From Blattamonas nauphoetae (lineage: Eukaryota; Preaxostyla; Oxymonadida): 50,107 bases of DNA. Numbering within the stretch: position 1 is the first letter of the stretch; each line of letters starts with the position of its first letter. Below the pieces are notes generated by a model. The model saw nothing but the letters and a program-made list of their open reading frames with translations. It did no database searches and had not been told where the DNA came from. Position numbers and translations under genes: made by a program. Below are positions 30,156 to 39,808 of the stretch, one piece after another. The stretch is taken from NCBI GenBank assembly GCA_033064195.1, contig JARBJD010000442.1:1-50107 (forward strand), given 5' to 3'.

Positions 30156-30380
30156 ATGAACTCGTCTTTCTTCAAATCGATGTTGTTGCTTCTTATCGTG
30201 CCTATTTTGTTATCACTCGCGAGAAGTTCCAAGAAGTCGGACTCCATTCCGCAGCACCACGTGATTTTGTGGACAAAACACTTGTGGAATTCCGCCGTCC
30301 AGCGAGATGACGTCCGCGTCGATACTGGTCATCTCCAACCCAAGACGCACCCTTTCAGCTTCTTGCTTCACTGTACGTAG
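30156..30380 (+). CDS. Small frame with signal peptide (possible first exon of a secreted protein)
   Basis: ATG at 30156 opens MNSSFFKSMLLLLIVPILLS, a good signal peptide, followed by a short polar region (SSKKSDSIPQHHVILWTKHL). The frame ends at 30380, but GTACGT at about 30372 could be a splice donor, so this may be exon 1 of a longer gene. The matching place in copy 1 (about 26906) keeps the ATG and first codons but loses the hydrophobic core, so copy 1 is decayed. Whether it is expressed is unknown. Confidence 0.35.
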   Translation: MNSSFFKSMLLLLIVPILLSLARSSKKSDSIPQHHVILWTKHLWNSAVQRDDVRVDTGHLQPKTHPFSFLLHCT

Positions 30381-31022
30381 CGATAGAGAAGGGGAACCGT
30401 GCTCAGAGAGGGAGATATTGCGTCGTAGAGAGTGGAACAGATCGGATCATGACCATCATCAGAACCAGTTCCGAGTCAAGAAGTGAGTACAGACTGTGAG
30501 CAATCACAATTCGTTTGGCAAGGGGTCCGCAGAGACATTGAGCAACAGAATCGTGAGGAGCTACGAGTGCTAAATGGCGCGGGAGGTCCATAATTCTTTC
30601 AAATCATGTGACCTGGAGTTCTCATATAATACGAGATACTGAGTGCCGATATATTGATTGCAGAGCGGAGGATGGTGGTGACATCAGGTGGAAACGATCC
30701 GAGAAAGTGGAGGGTGTGTCAATGGTTACATTGGGGCGAAAGCAGTCGGAGTATCACAAGTCATCCCACGACCACAACTAGGTATCGGCGTTTGTCTGGG
30801 CGGTTCAATGTGTAATGATCGATAGATGGGGAGGCTGTGCAAAAGAATTGAGTTCGACTTTATGAGTTGGAACTGATCAGAACACTTTTCAATTGACAAA
30901 TACTCGAGTTGTGACGGGATCTGTTGACTCGGATTCAGAGATTTTTGTGCATGAGGAAGGGGTTGACATCCTAATGCGCACGGTAAACAGAACCGTGAAA
31001 GCATGTTTTGCCGTCCGATGTG

Positions 31023-31359
31023 CAGTCACGGACAAAAGTAAGTGGCCACCCCTTCCTGCATTTATGAACAAATGATATTTCACACTTTTTTCGTAAACAC
31101 TTCACATCACTGAAAGACGGAAATTTTTCAAATATAAAAAGGGAGTAGTGTGGTGAAGTGGAAATCAAGAGATTTGACTGATGTGCCCTGGGAGGCACTT
31201 TTGATTGCGGATGTCACAATATGTCTCCTCTTCCAAGAAGAGGAGATGTGACCTGTATAGTCTGTTCCTCCACTGAGAGCTCTCAACTTCCACTCCTCGC
31301 AGAGATACTGGACGATCCGCGACGAAAAAGTGTGTTTTCTCTCTTCTTCAACCCTCTTC
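31023..31359 (+). repeat. Left arm of the foldback insertion
   Basis: Inverted mate of 31575-31911. It contains a local hairpin (TCCTCTTCCAAGAAGAGGA near 31224). The matching 84-codon frames in the two arms are a by-product of the inversion. Confidence 0.93.
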
Positions 31360-31574
31360 AGCCAGCTTTGTAAAGACATCAAACGCTCTCTCTGACGATG
31401 TTATTGAGTATTCTCACTTTCTCTCAATTGTAAAGACCTGCTGTAGGGAACATGAGATTCGCACATTTTCTCCCACATTTTTTCACACCACAATTGTCAG
31501 CTCTCTATCGAACAAGGACAGAATAAGCATTCTGACGACAAGTTAAAGAGGTTGGAAGTGATGCACGGTTGTCA

Positions 31575-31911
31575 GAAGAGGGTTGAAGAAGAGAGAAAAC
31601 ACACTTTTTCGTCGCGGATCGTCCAGTATCTCTGCGAGGAGTGGAAGTTGAGAGCTCTCAGTGGAGGAACAGACTATACAGGTCACATCTCCTCTTCTTG
31701 GAAGAGGAGACATATTGTGACATCCGCAATCAAAAGTGCCTCCCAGGGCACATCAGTCAAATCTCTTGATTTCCACTTCACCACACTACTCCCTTTTTAT
31801 ATTTGAAAAATTTCCGTCTTTCAGTGATGTGAAGTGTTTACGAAAAAAGTGTGAAATATCATTTGTTCATAAATGCAGGAAGGGGTGGCCACTTCCTTTT
31901 GTCCGTGACTG
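31575..31911 (-). repeat. Right arm of the foldback insertion
   Basis: Inverted mate of 31023-31359, ending CCGTGACTG before the GTG target duplication. Confidence 0.93.
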
Positions 31912-33207
31912 GTGAAACGATGATGTAGCGTTGATGGGGGCAACCATGGACTTGTAATAAAACTGGAGATACAATGAGGATTACTACTTCAATGGAAGCA
32001 CCAGAATTGGTGGCGCGGAATCCCCATTATTTCAGAAATAAGGCTGAAAGAATTGATGGTTGAATTGCGCTCTTCCAGGGTTGCTAAAGTTGACACAAGG
32101 CATTGGTTCGAGACCACCATGCTCTCAAAGGGAACTGAGGGACTTCCGCCTCAACGGACACGTAGTTTCGACGCATACTGGCTCGGAGTTTGGTGGGCCT
32201 CCTCATGGACGCTATTCGGCATCGTCTCCGGCTCATCCAATTGATCGAGAAACTGTCGATCGATTCTGTGGCTACAAAGAGATCAGATCTGTATTCTCGA
32301 CGAGTTCTGTCTGAACCCATAAAAGTCTGAGAATTCATCCAGCGTTCATCATTTGTGTTTCTATCGAAACCTTTCACTTGTTTACCGTCCTAAATTTTGA
32401 CATTTCTCTATTTTTTTGACTCATCGATTCCCTATTTCAGGCATTCTATCGCCTCAAATAGTACGAATTAAGACGTTCAAGGCTCCAACCTGTGAATCCA
32501 TCGGTTACTGGAGAAGACGGAAATATATTCTCTCGTTGCCTGCATCTCTTATCCCTCTTGATCACAATCCTTACGATCAATAAGGGATGGTCTGTGTCAT
32601 TCAGCCTGAAGAATCGCTCCAAAAGAAGAATGCAATTTGTCCGCATTCTGAAATAGACTGATGGCCTTATGTTCTCCATCCCCTCTTATCATCAAATCAC
32701 TGACCCCACCAAGGTTTTATTATCAATTCATCACCCAACATCAAGTTTCAGACGTCGTCGAAAAACCGCAAATAAATCATGATCCAATGTTTGATCTCTG
32801 GATCATTTTCTCCTAGTTATCTGTAAACGTGTCAAGAAACGTCAGTTTCCACACCTGAGAACAGCTTTCATGTGGATGATTCTCAAGAAAAGTCGCATCA
32901 GTCAGAAAGGCGTCGAAATGTTGGGAAAACAACAGACAACCTGTCAGTCTGCATGACCCCGTTCTGCATCCACGATCTTCGTTTGATTTGCCTCTTTTCA
33001 TTCTGTCCACCCTCTTTTCTGGCGATTTTCAGAACAAGTTATTCTTCCCATCAAAAAACTTCCTTCATATGTCAATGACATGATTAAACCGATCCTTTCC
33101 TTATTGTTGGATGTGGCCCACCGAGTTTGCGTCGTTATTCGTTCTCATGATCTGACAACCAGGATGTGTTTTTTAATTGCTGAAGATCGATGAAGGAAGC
33201 AAGCTGA

Positions 33208-33640
33208 ATCTCTGATAAAACACACTTCTGGAAGTTTTAGACAGTTTTCGTTCACCTTTTTCTCTGTTTGCTGTTCTTTCTCACCTTCAACCGCGCCAAT
33301 CCACACACTCTTTCTAATCGTCCTCCCTCTTCTGTACTAATCCTTAAAATAACTTTTACTTCGCGTTTGATAACAAGAAACGTTGCTCGGGCATTTTATG
33401 AATTTTTCAGAATAGAATGAGCTGTAGAACCCGAAAAACCGAGTCTTCACACCATCAGCCAATGTTGCAGACAGCCAGTTTTCCTAGAACCAGATGCAAA
33501 GTCACTGTATACCTTCAATTTTCCTCACAAACATTGCTCGAATTACCCAAAAAGTGTTTAAAGTGGTTCAAAAGATGATGAAGTGCAATCCATCAACTTG
33601 GAGCGAACTCCAAGCTGCGTCGATCAATTCCTGTTCATCC
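33208..33640. other. No recognisable gene; 3' flank of the surface-protein gene
   Basis: AT-rich stretch (33330-33450) between the duplication and the minus-strand surface-protein gene. It should hold that gene's 3' end; no terminator signal is evident. Confidence 0.4.
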
Positions 33641-33643
33641 TTC

Positions 33644-34771
33644 TTAGAAGACGATGGCGAGGACAGCGAGGAGGGCAGCGATGATTGAGGCGACAGACTT
33701 GGATCCGTCGAATGTGAGGTTACCCTCGAGGAACTCGGTTGCTCCGAGAGTCAGCTTAGCTGTTCCGGTCTTGCCCTTAGCGATCTTGGCATCGTTGTAA
33801 AGATAATCAACAACGCACTGGCCAGCAGTGATTGTGAAGTTGATCTTGTCAGCGGTTTGGGTGAGGGTGATAGCGGCGGATTCACCTTCCTTGACGACGA
33901 GGGTCTGGGTCTTGGTCTCGCCTTCGACGAGTGAAGCCTTGATGATTCCGTTGGTGCATGTCATGCTAACCTTGTCCTTAGCACCGTCCTTCTTCTCTGG
34001 GTCGACTGGGGTGAGAAGACTGGCGTAGACAGTGGTGAGTGGGTTGGCTGGGGTGAAGTCCTTTCCGGTGACGGTGTAGTCAGCAAGAGCAGCGGTGTAT
34101 TTGGTTCCGATCTTGAAGACGGTGGCTGAGCCTTCGGCTCCGACGGTGAGGGTGGCGGAGGCTGTCTTGCCCTTGGTGGCGTCGGTGAATGCGAAGGTGA
34201 CTGGGACAGCGGTGCCTTCGGCTGGGGTGAATGTCACAACAACATCGGCTTTCTGCTCATCACCGAATGTGGCGGCGACTGTGTATGTGGTGGCTGAGGC
34301 TTCGGTGTAGACCAAGGCGAGAGTCTTTTCGGCGGTGGGGAGGGTGAAAGTGACTTTAGGAGCTGTAGCAGGCATTCCGTCTTCAGCTGTAATTGTGGCC
34401 ACGGTTAACGTGTACTCAACTCCAGATTCGAAAGTTGTTGCATCACCAGTGGCGGCAACAGCGACTTTGAATGTGTGTGTGAAGGAACCATCTGATGCAT
34501 CGATTGCAACCTGAGTCTCTGAAAGAACGACTTCAACAGCGTTTGAAGCGGGTGGTGGTGCGTACTTCAGTGTGAGCGTCTGAGGAGTTGTGTCTTTGGC
34601 TGTAGCAGCTCCTTCAACGAGGATAGATCCTTTCTTGTCTGCATCGAGGGTTGTTGTGTGTGTGATGGTGAAAGCTGCATTTGGGGCTCTGAAGCTCGAG
34701 GCTGAGAGAAGTGCGAAGAGGAAGAACATGATTCCTGATTTTCGATGATCCATAACCAGTATCTCAGCCAT
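33644..34771 (-). CDS. Secreted, probably GPI-anchored surface protein with Ig-like repeats
   Basis: First ATG at 34771; ATGs at 34753 and 34730 lie closer to the hydrophobic signal peptide (MFFLFALLSASSFRAPNA), and 34753 is my preferred start. The mature part is Thr/Ala/Lys-rich and built of beta-type units of about 90-100 residues, with recurring phrases such as SGVEYTLTVATITAEDG, KIGTKYTAALADYTVTGKDF and DVVVTFTPAEGTAVPV. This suggests stacked immunoglobulin-like domains. The C-terminus is a small-residue site followed by a hydrophobic tail (VASIIAALLAVLAIVF) with nothing after it, the layout of a GPI-anchor signal. Codon choice is strongly biased to C/G-ending codons compared with neighbouring genes, a sign of high expression. 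No intron seen. Likely an abundant coat protein; the family is not recognised. Confidence 0.8.
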   Translation of the reverse strand: MAEILVMDHRKSGIMFFLFALLSASSFRAPNAAFTITHTTTLDADKKGSILVEGAATAKDTTPQTLTLKYAPPPASNAVEVVLSETQVAIDASDGSFTHTFKVAVAATGDATTFESGVEYTLTVATITAEDGMPATAPKVTFTLPTAEKTLALVYTEASATTYTVAATFGDEQKADVVVTFTPAEGTAVPVTFAFTDATKGKTASATLTVGAEGSATVFKIGTKYTAALADYTVTGKDFTPANPLTTVYASLLTPVDPEKKDGAKDKVSMTCTNGIIKASLVEGETKTQTLVVKEGESAAITLTQTADKINFTITAGQCVVDYLYNDAKIAKGKTGTAKLTLGATEFLEGNLTFDGSKSVASIIAALLAVLAIVF

Positions 34772-34849
34772 CTCGTGCACTGTCGTTGAACATGACGAAT
34801 AGTCTGGAAATAGATTCTCAATATCCCTCCAAAACTAACATCTGTACAT

Positions 34850-36900
34850 CTGGACACAAGCGTGTCAGAGGTGATGACATCAACGACGGAAACACATCAG
34901 ATAAGGATTCGAACAGTCCCAGTGATGGATTATCCACGAAACTCAATGAAATATGATGGTGGGTTTTACTCCGATTGCAAGAGGCCGCTTTGTGTCTCGA
35001 AATCGCGCCGTTGATTGTTCGACTGAACTATCCTCGAGCGATCCATCCGGATGTCCATCTCCTGCAGATAATCGATTTAAAAACAAAACCTACTTTCATC
35101 TTGACGACTGAACCTAAACTTCGCAATCTCCATCATGCTTAACCTCTTGACTATGGGATCTTGATCTCGCAGAATCACTGACTGAGCACATTATGCGTGT
35201 AATTGAATGATGGAGGGAGATAGCAGAAATTAAAGAACAATATTATCTTGCTGTGTGACAGTGATTGTCGAGTATTTCGTGGTGAGATGGCGATCGAAGT
35301 ATTTCATGGGTTCAGATCGATCCAAAAAAGGAACAAAACGGGTATTCTCCGATGTTCTATCTCTAAATCAGTTGAAACTCACGTATTCAATCGGATGAAT
35401 GGAATACGGCTCCGATTCTTGTCCCTCAGATGACGCAACCTTTCTCTTGCTGCCAATCAAGCCCACCAATCCAAATCAATCGCGAAGGGAAACTTTGCCA
35501 AATCTCGACCATTTTTGAAATAATGGGGGTTCCGCATGACTCACCACTCATTTACGATCGTGATTTTGCTCCTCATTGAGTCTCCAATTACATTTCAACA
35601 TGATCGGGGAAGCCACCAACGCCAATTCTTTGACGAAAGTCGGTCGATACAATAACATCGCACGATGTACATTATTGCGCTCATTGTGTTTCTATCTGCG
35701 ATCTTTGGCGCTCTGCGATCCGGATCCGGGTTCACAGCATCATTCACGTCTCTCTCACAATGCAGAAATCTTTGGTTAAGATCTCTGCTATCCCAGAACC
35801 ACTAGCTCTATTTCTATCAATAATCTCACAATCTGTCAATTCTAACACATTCAAATGTATGAAGAGTAGACGAAGCGCAATATTGATCATGGCATGAAAA
35901 CTGTTGATCTTCCAAACAAAACGCCAATTAAAGCTTTGGAAGACTCGTAAATCTCTGAAATCGGGGATACAGGCTGATACATACATCAATTTGAATGTCC
36001 TCCTGTACAATACAACAGATCCATGACTAGGAGCGGTGTATAACAATGAGTTCATATTCTATTATGAAGGGTGTTCCACATGCTCCAACAGTCAGAAATT
36101 GGCTCAATCACCCAATTTTAAGTATCTTGGTTGACATTTCACTCCTTTTTCTGCAACCAACAGCTTGAACCCGTCAATAGCCATCAGATGCTGAATCCCG
36201 GGAGAATACGACGTGTTCTCTGGTTTTCGTGAAACTGTCTGCCATCCCGTGCACTTTTTCTTCAAGCTCCGGTGGGTAGAACTCCTCTTTACCTTCATCT
36301 TTGACCATCTATCACTTCCCTTTCTTTTCAACAATGTCCTCTTTCTCATTATCCCTCATGTTTCCTTGTATTTTCACATTTTCAGACACTCACACGATGC
36401 AGAGCATGGAATTTCTCAAATCCTTCCAACAATTTCACACCCGTTCTCATCGAAACGGACAGGAACAACCAACACGTTTTCCTCACTGCAGACACTTGCT
36501 GCCTGTCAAATAGCTTTTCAACATGCCTATCGTGACTTCTCCTCGTCTTTGTCTGTCTCTACCACCGAACAATTCGTCGGAGAATCTTGAAGTTTAGAAA
36601 TGTTCTGCACTTCTCTTATACTCAAACCCGTACCCTAGATCGTCTCCATTTCTTATTCTATTCATTCTTTTATATCTTTTGTACGTTATCCTATCGTTAT
36701 ATCTCAGAAAATCATGAAATTTTCACTCACCAACCACCATCTCTTTGCAAACGACAAATATTGCGTCACCCACCATCACCCTTTCATCAAAACGGATGAT
36801 TCGTCATTGTTCTCAAAAGTAGTGGTAGAAGCGATTTGAGAACCAATCTGAAATTGTCATTGAAATCAAAACTAAAAGTCAATGCCGATTGACCATTTTT
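34850..36900. other. No recognisable gene
   Basis: About 2 kb with short frames only (up to 125 codons, none with motifs). Pyrimidine-rich from 36210 to 36680. AT content rises from about 36800, where Polinton copy B seems to begin. The surface-protein promoter should lie just after 34771. Confidence 0.4.
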
Positions 36901-37055
36901 GGATCTTGTATTAAAAGGAATTTATGACATTTCGATGACCTCAAAAAAGTACCCTAAATTCGAAAATAATAGCCAAAAAATGACCTCTTGAAAAGTGTCC
37001 TTTTTGAAGCTTTTTTTGAGTACTTTCCAAAAACAAATTCGATTTCTTTTTTTAT

Positions 37056-37077
37056 TCAATTTTTTAATTTGGATAAA
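37056..37077 (+). promoter_or_regulatory. Shared start-site motif, 197-aa gene, copy B
   Basis: CAATTTTTTAATTTGGATAA directly before ATG at 37078. It decides the start in favour of 37078 over upstream in-frame alternatives near 36988. Confidence 0.55.
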
Positions 37078-37671
37078 ATGAGTTGCGTATTAACACCAAA
37101 TCAACTACAGGAAATTTTGGACAAAGAAAATTTGAAGATGAAAGTTCCACCAACTCTCAATCGACAAGGAACAACATATCTCACATCGAGTACTTTCGAA
37201 TATTATCACGAAGATAAACCAGATGACATTTCTCGAGTGTACTTACCGCGTTTTGTCAAAGGATCTAGACCACACACGAATCGCCAGAGATACATTCAAG
37301 TATCCAATTGTTGTACGAAAGAAAAGTTTCTCGAATCATTGAAAAACGAAAATTGTGAACTCGTTTCAGAATACACTCATGCTGGTACCGGAGTCACATA
37401 TCGATACGAAGGAATCGAATGGAAAGTGATCCCATCAAAATGGATGAAAGGATTCAGAACTCACAAAAACAAACGAAAAACATACACACAATCGTTTGTT
37501 GAAAATGAACTGAAAAAAGAGAATTGTGAACTCATTGGAACATACACAAAGGTGCTTGAGCCATTCAAATATCGCGATTTACGAACAAAGAATGAGTATT
37601 ACGTTCGACTAGACAATTGGTTGTATTTTGGAGACCGTCCTCACTTGAGAAAGTACCATGATAGGTCATGA
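37078..37671 (+). CDS. 197-aa two-module Polinton protein (longer paralogue)
   Basis: A frame of 197 aa starting MSCVLTPNQLQEILDKENLK. The C-terminal half carries the same two modules as the 129-aa proteins: ENCELVSEYTHAGTGVTYRY...GIEWKV and ENCELIGTYTKVLEPFKYRD...YYVRLDNW, joined by KRKTYTQSFVENELKKENCE. The first ~90 residues are an extra N-terminal region with a KGSRPHTNRQRYIQVS stretch that resembles the module ends and may be a worn third module. It is the first gene in copy B; copy A has no counterpart within the preserved part. Nucleic-acid binding is a guess from the basic linkers. An internal duplication followed by gene duplication best explains the set. Confidence 0.75.
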   Translation: MSCVLTPNQLQEILDKENLKMKVPPTLNRQGTTYLTSSTFEYYHEDKPDDISRVYLPRFVKGSRPHTNRQRYIQVSNCCTKEKFLESLKNENCELVSEYTHAGTGVTYRYEGIEWKVIPSKWMKGFRTHKNKRKTYTQSFVENELKKENCELIGTYTKVLEPFKYRDLRTKNEYYVRLDNWLYFGDRPHLRKYHDRS

Positions 37672-39354
37672 AAATACTGAAAATCTATTTTTACCACAAA
37701 TCAACGAAATCCAACATGATAACCATTTCGAAAAACTCGGAAAAATTTCGAAAAACTCGGGGGCACTGTCGGTCATCGATCAAGACAATCCTGATGAAAA
37801 TCGGTTGGGAATTCGTCGAACTGTGTACCGAACTTTGGTCCAAAAAGTGACGAAAAAGTCGATGTTCAGATTTCGCCACTATGAATACCTTTCTGTCTCA
37901 AATTGTGTTCAAACACGTTCTAAAATTACGAAATTGATGTTGATAGGTGAAATTTTAGGAAAAAAGCACTTTTGAAAAAAAAGTTTGATCCGACCCCACA
38001 ACATATTTTGAAAATGACAAAATTTTTAAGGAGGAGAAAGTGACGTCTCGCTCTTCTCCAACACGTCACTTTTCGCCCTCTGATGGTCTCAAAACGTGTC
38101 AAATCGGTAGTGGACAGGTATTCGCGTCATTCGGTTCTGACGATCCTCGACACACGATCGTTTTCACAATTTTTTGTCAATTTTCATTTCTCATTGATTT
38201 CACGTCAACCACTTCACAATTACACTCAAGCGACGCTTTTTTGAGAATTCTGGTTGTACATCACCTATAGTTCGCTCTGGAGGGTCGGTTTTTCGATCCC
38301 ACTTGTGACGACACATTTGCACCAACATTTTGACACTATGGATTTTTTGATCTGAATTTCGTTACAAATCCTTCCTTCTCACGGTATGAGTGAGGTGTGC
38401 TCGAATTTTGAGGAGCTTTTGTCGGATAGTTCTCCCATAAAGTCACTTTTTCATGTTTTCACTTCACACCTTTTGACCGTTTTTGTCACTTCAAAACCGA
38501 TTGTAGTCCCTTTCATTTCATCACTTTTGCTCCCCATTTCACCTCGAATTAGTTCATCATTCCTCTTCATTTTGCTCATATCACTTCCATTTTGTGGGCC
38601 GTTCTCACTTCACTAGCACATCATTTTGTTGCAATTTTCATCACTTTTTTCACAAAAACAGAGTAAAAGAAAGCGAAACAAGCATGAACGAAACGGGCAA
38701 GTATGAAACTGAGAGGGAAATTGACGATCGTGAAAATGACGTGAAACGTGACACCAATAGTGAAAATGTCGCTTGTGTTCTCGGTTTTATGTCTTAAAAA
38801 CAACAAAAATGATTCAAAAATGTTCGTGAAATGTTGGATTTTCCGGAAAAATACCGAGATATGAAGTGAGCCGTTGAATGGCGGATCTCTGCAAAAGTCC
38901 GGAAAATCCAGTAAACGAGAATTAGTGTGAACTTACAGAGAAAAAGTTTCAGAGAAAGAAACATGAATGAAGTGGTTAAAAAGGATAATCAATGAGAAAA
39001 TGAAGACAGAAGTGAGGCCAAAAATGAAAACAAAACGAGTGAAAATGAAGTGAAAGTTTTATCAAAACCGAGTGAAACAGAGCTGAAAAAAGAAGAAAAG
39101 GAGAGTGGCATACTCGTTTTTACATAAAAGTACTGAGATCCACGACCGATCCTGAAACCTCAAATATCTCTGCAAAAGTTCGGAAAATCCAAAAAACGAA
39201 GCATACCATGATGATCCTGAGCACCAGAAGAATCCAAAACGCACGGAATCGGAACGAAACAAACACTCTTGAGAAATGAGTGATCGAACCCATTGATCCT
39301 CAATCTGAGAGACAAAACCAAAACTGAGAAATCAATGAAAGAATTTTCATTTTT
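37672..39354. other. Polinton non-coding segment with skewed GAAA/TTTC halves
   Basis: No gene recognised. From 38380 to 38660 the plus strand is T/C-rich with many TCACTTTT/TCATTTTG words; from 38660 to 39060 it is G/A-rich with many GAAAATGA/GTGAAA words. The two halves form a loose, imperfect inverted repeat around 38650. The last 300 bases match the flank of copy A at 8290-8605. Confidence 0.45.
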
Positions 39355-39375
39355 GACTTTTTTAATTTGTATTAA
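39355..39375 (+). promoter_or_regulatory. Shared start-site motif, 129-aa gene, copy B
   Basis: TTTTTTAATTTGTATTAA immediately before ATG at 39376, matching the reverse-strand copy at 8290-8309. Confidence 0.55.
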
Positions 39376-39765
39376 ATGAATCCAACTGAAATGTACAAGG
39401 AAAGACGTCGAGTATGTTCAGAACAAGCATTACTTGAATCAATGAGAGAAGAGAACTGTTCACTAGTCTCTGAGTATGTCAGAAATAATGTGCCGGTGAC
39501 GTATGTTCATGAGGGAGTTGAATGGAGAATAAAACCAAAGTTGTGGAATCAAGGAAACAGACCTCACATTGCGAAACGTCGACACTATACTCAATCATTC
39601 GTTGAAAATGAACTGAAGAAATACAATTGTGAACTCGTCGGTGAGTACACTAAAGTTCTGGTTCCATTCACATATCGAGAGATTGGCGGAAGTGAAGTGT
39701 TCAGAATTAGACTTGATTCCTGGTTAAAGGCACCGAAAAAGCCCCATCAGAGAAAACAGAAATAA
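39376..39765 (+). CDS. 129-aa two-module Polinton protein, copy B
   Basis: Complete 129-aa frame, three residues different from the copy A protein by eye (one in ALLESM, two in PHIAKRR). The differences avoid the two conserved NC.LV.EY cores, consistent with selection on the modules. It lies 43 bases before the polymerase gene, exactly as in copy A, so the pair is likely a conserved functional unit of this Polinton lineage. Same architecture as the copy A entry; family not recognised. Confidence 0.8.
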   Translation: MNPTEMYKERRRVCSEQALLESMREENCSLVSEYVRNNVPVTYVHEGVEWRIKPKLWNQGNRPHIAKRRHYTQSFVENELKKYNCELVGEYTKVLVPFTYREIGGSEVFRIRLDSWLKAPKKPHQRKQK

Positions 39766-39789
39766 ACGCTCAACTTTTTTTATTTTCGG

Positions 39790-39808
39790 ATTTTTTAATT
39801 TGTAGTAA
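39790..39808 (+). promoter_or_regulatory. Shared start-site motif, polymerase gene, copy B
   Basis: TTTTTTAATTTGTAGTAA directly before ATG at 39809; same text as copy A. Confidence 0.55.

Larger units (their letters stand above)
31023..31911. mobile_element. 889-bp foldback/long-TIR insertion, non-autonomous
   Basis: Two 337-bp arms (31023-31359 and 31575-31911) are inverted copies differing, by eye, at one base (31039). The 215-bp spacer has no gene. The ends read CAGTCACGGACAAAAG. It is flanked by the 3-bp duplication GTG (31020-31022, 31912-31914). Copy 1 of the host duplication retains the uninterrupted site with a single GTG at 27766-27768. The CAGT...GGACAAAA ends recall Tc1/pogo-like elements, but those duplicate TA; 3-bp duplications are known for CACTA and Harbinger groups. 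I leave the superfamily open. Near-identical arms point to a recent insertion or gene conversion. Confidence 0.93.
30057..33207. repeat. Direct duplication, copy 2 (carries insertion)
   Basis: Second copy of 26805-29165. Excluding the insertion at 31023-31911 it is about 2.26 kb. The end is marked by GAGTTTGCGTCGTTATTCGT (33123) and the following TTTTTTAATTGCTGAA, shared with 29079 onwards. The copies are in the same orientation, separated by 0.9 kb. Confidence 0.85.

Noticed and set aside
31128-31806. Two mirror 84-codon frames with almost the same protein
   Set aside because: They arise because the two arms of the foldback element are inverted copies; no start context, motif or relative is seen.
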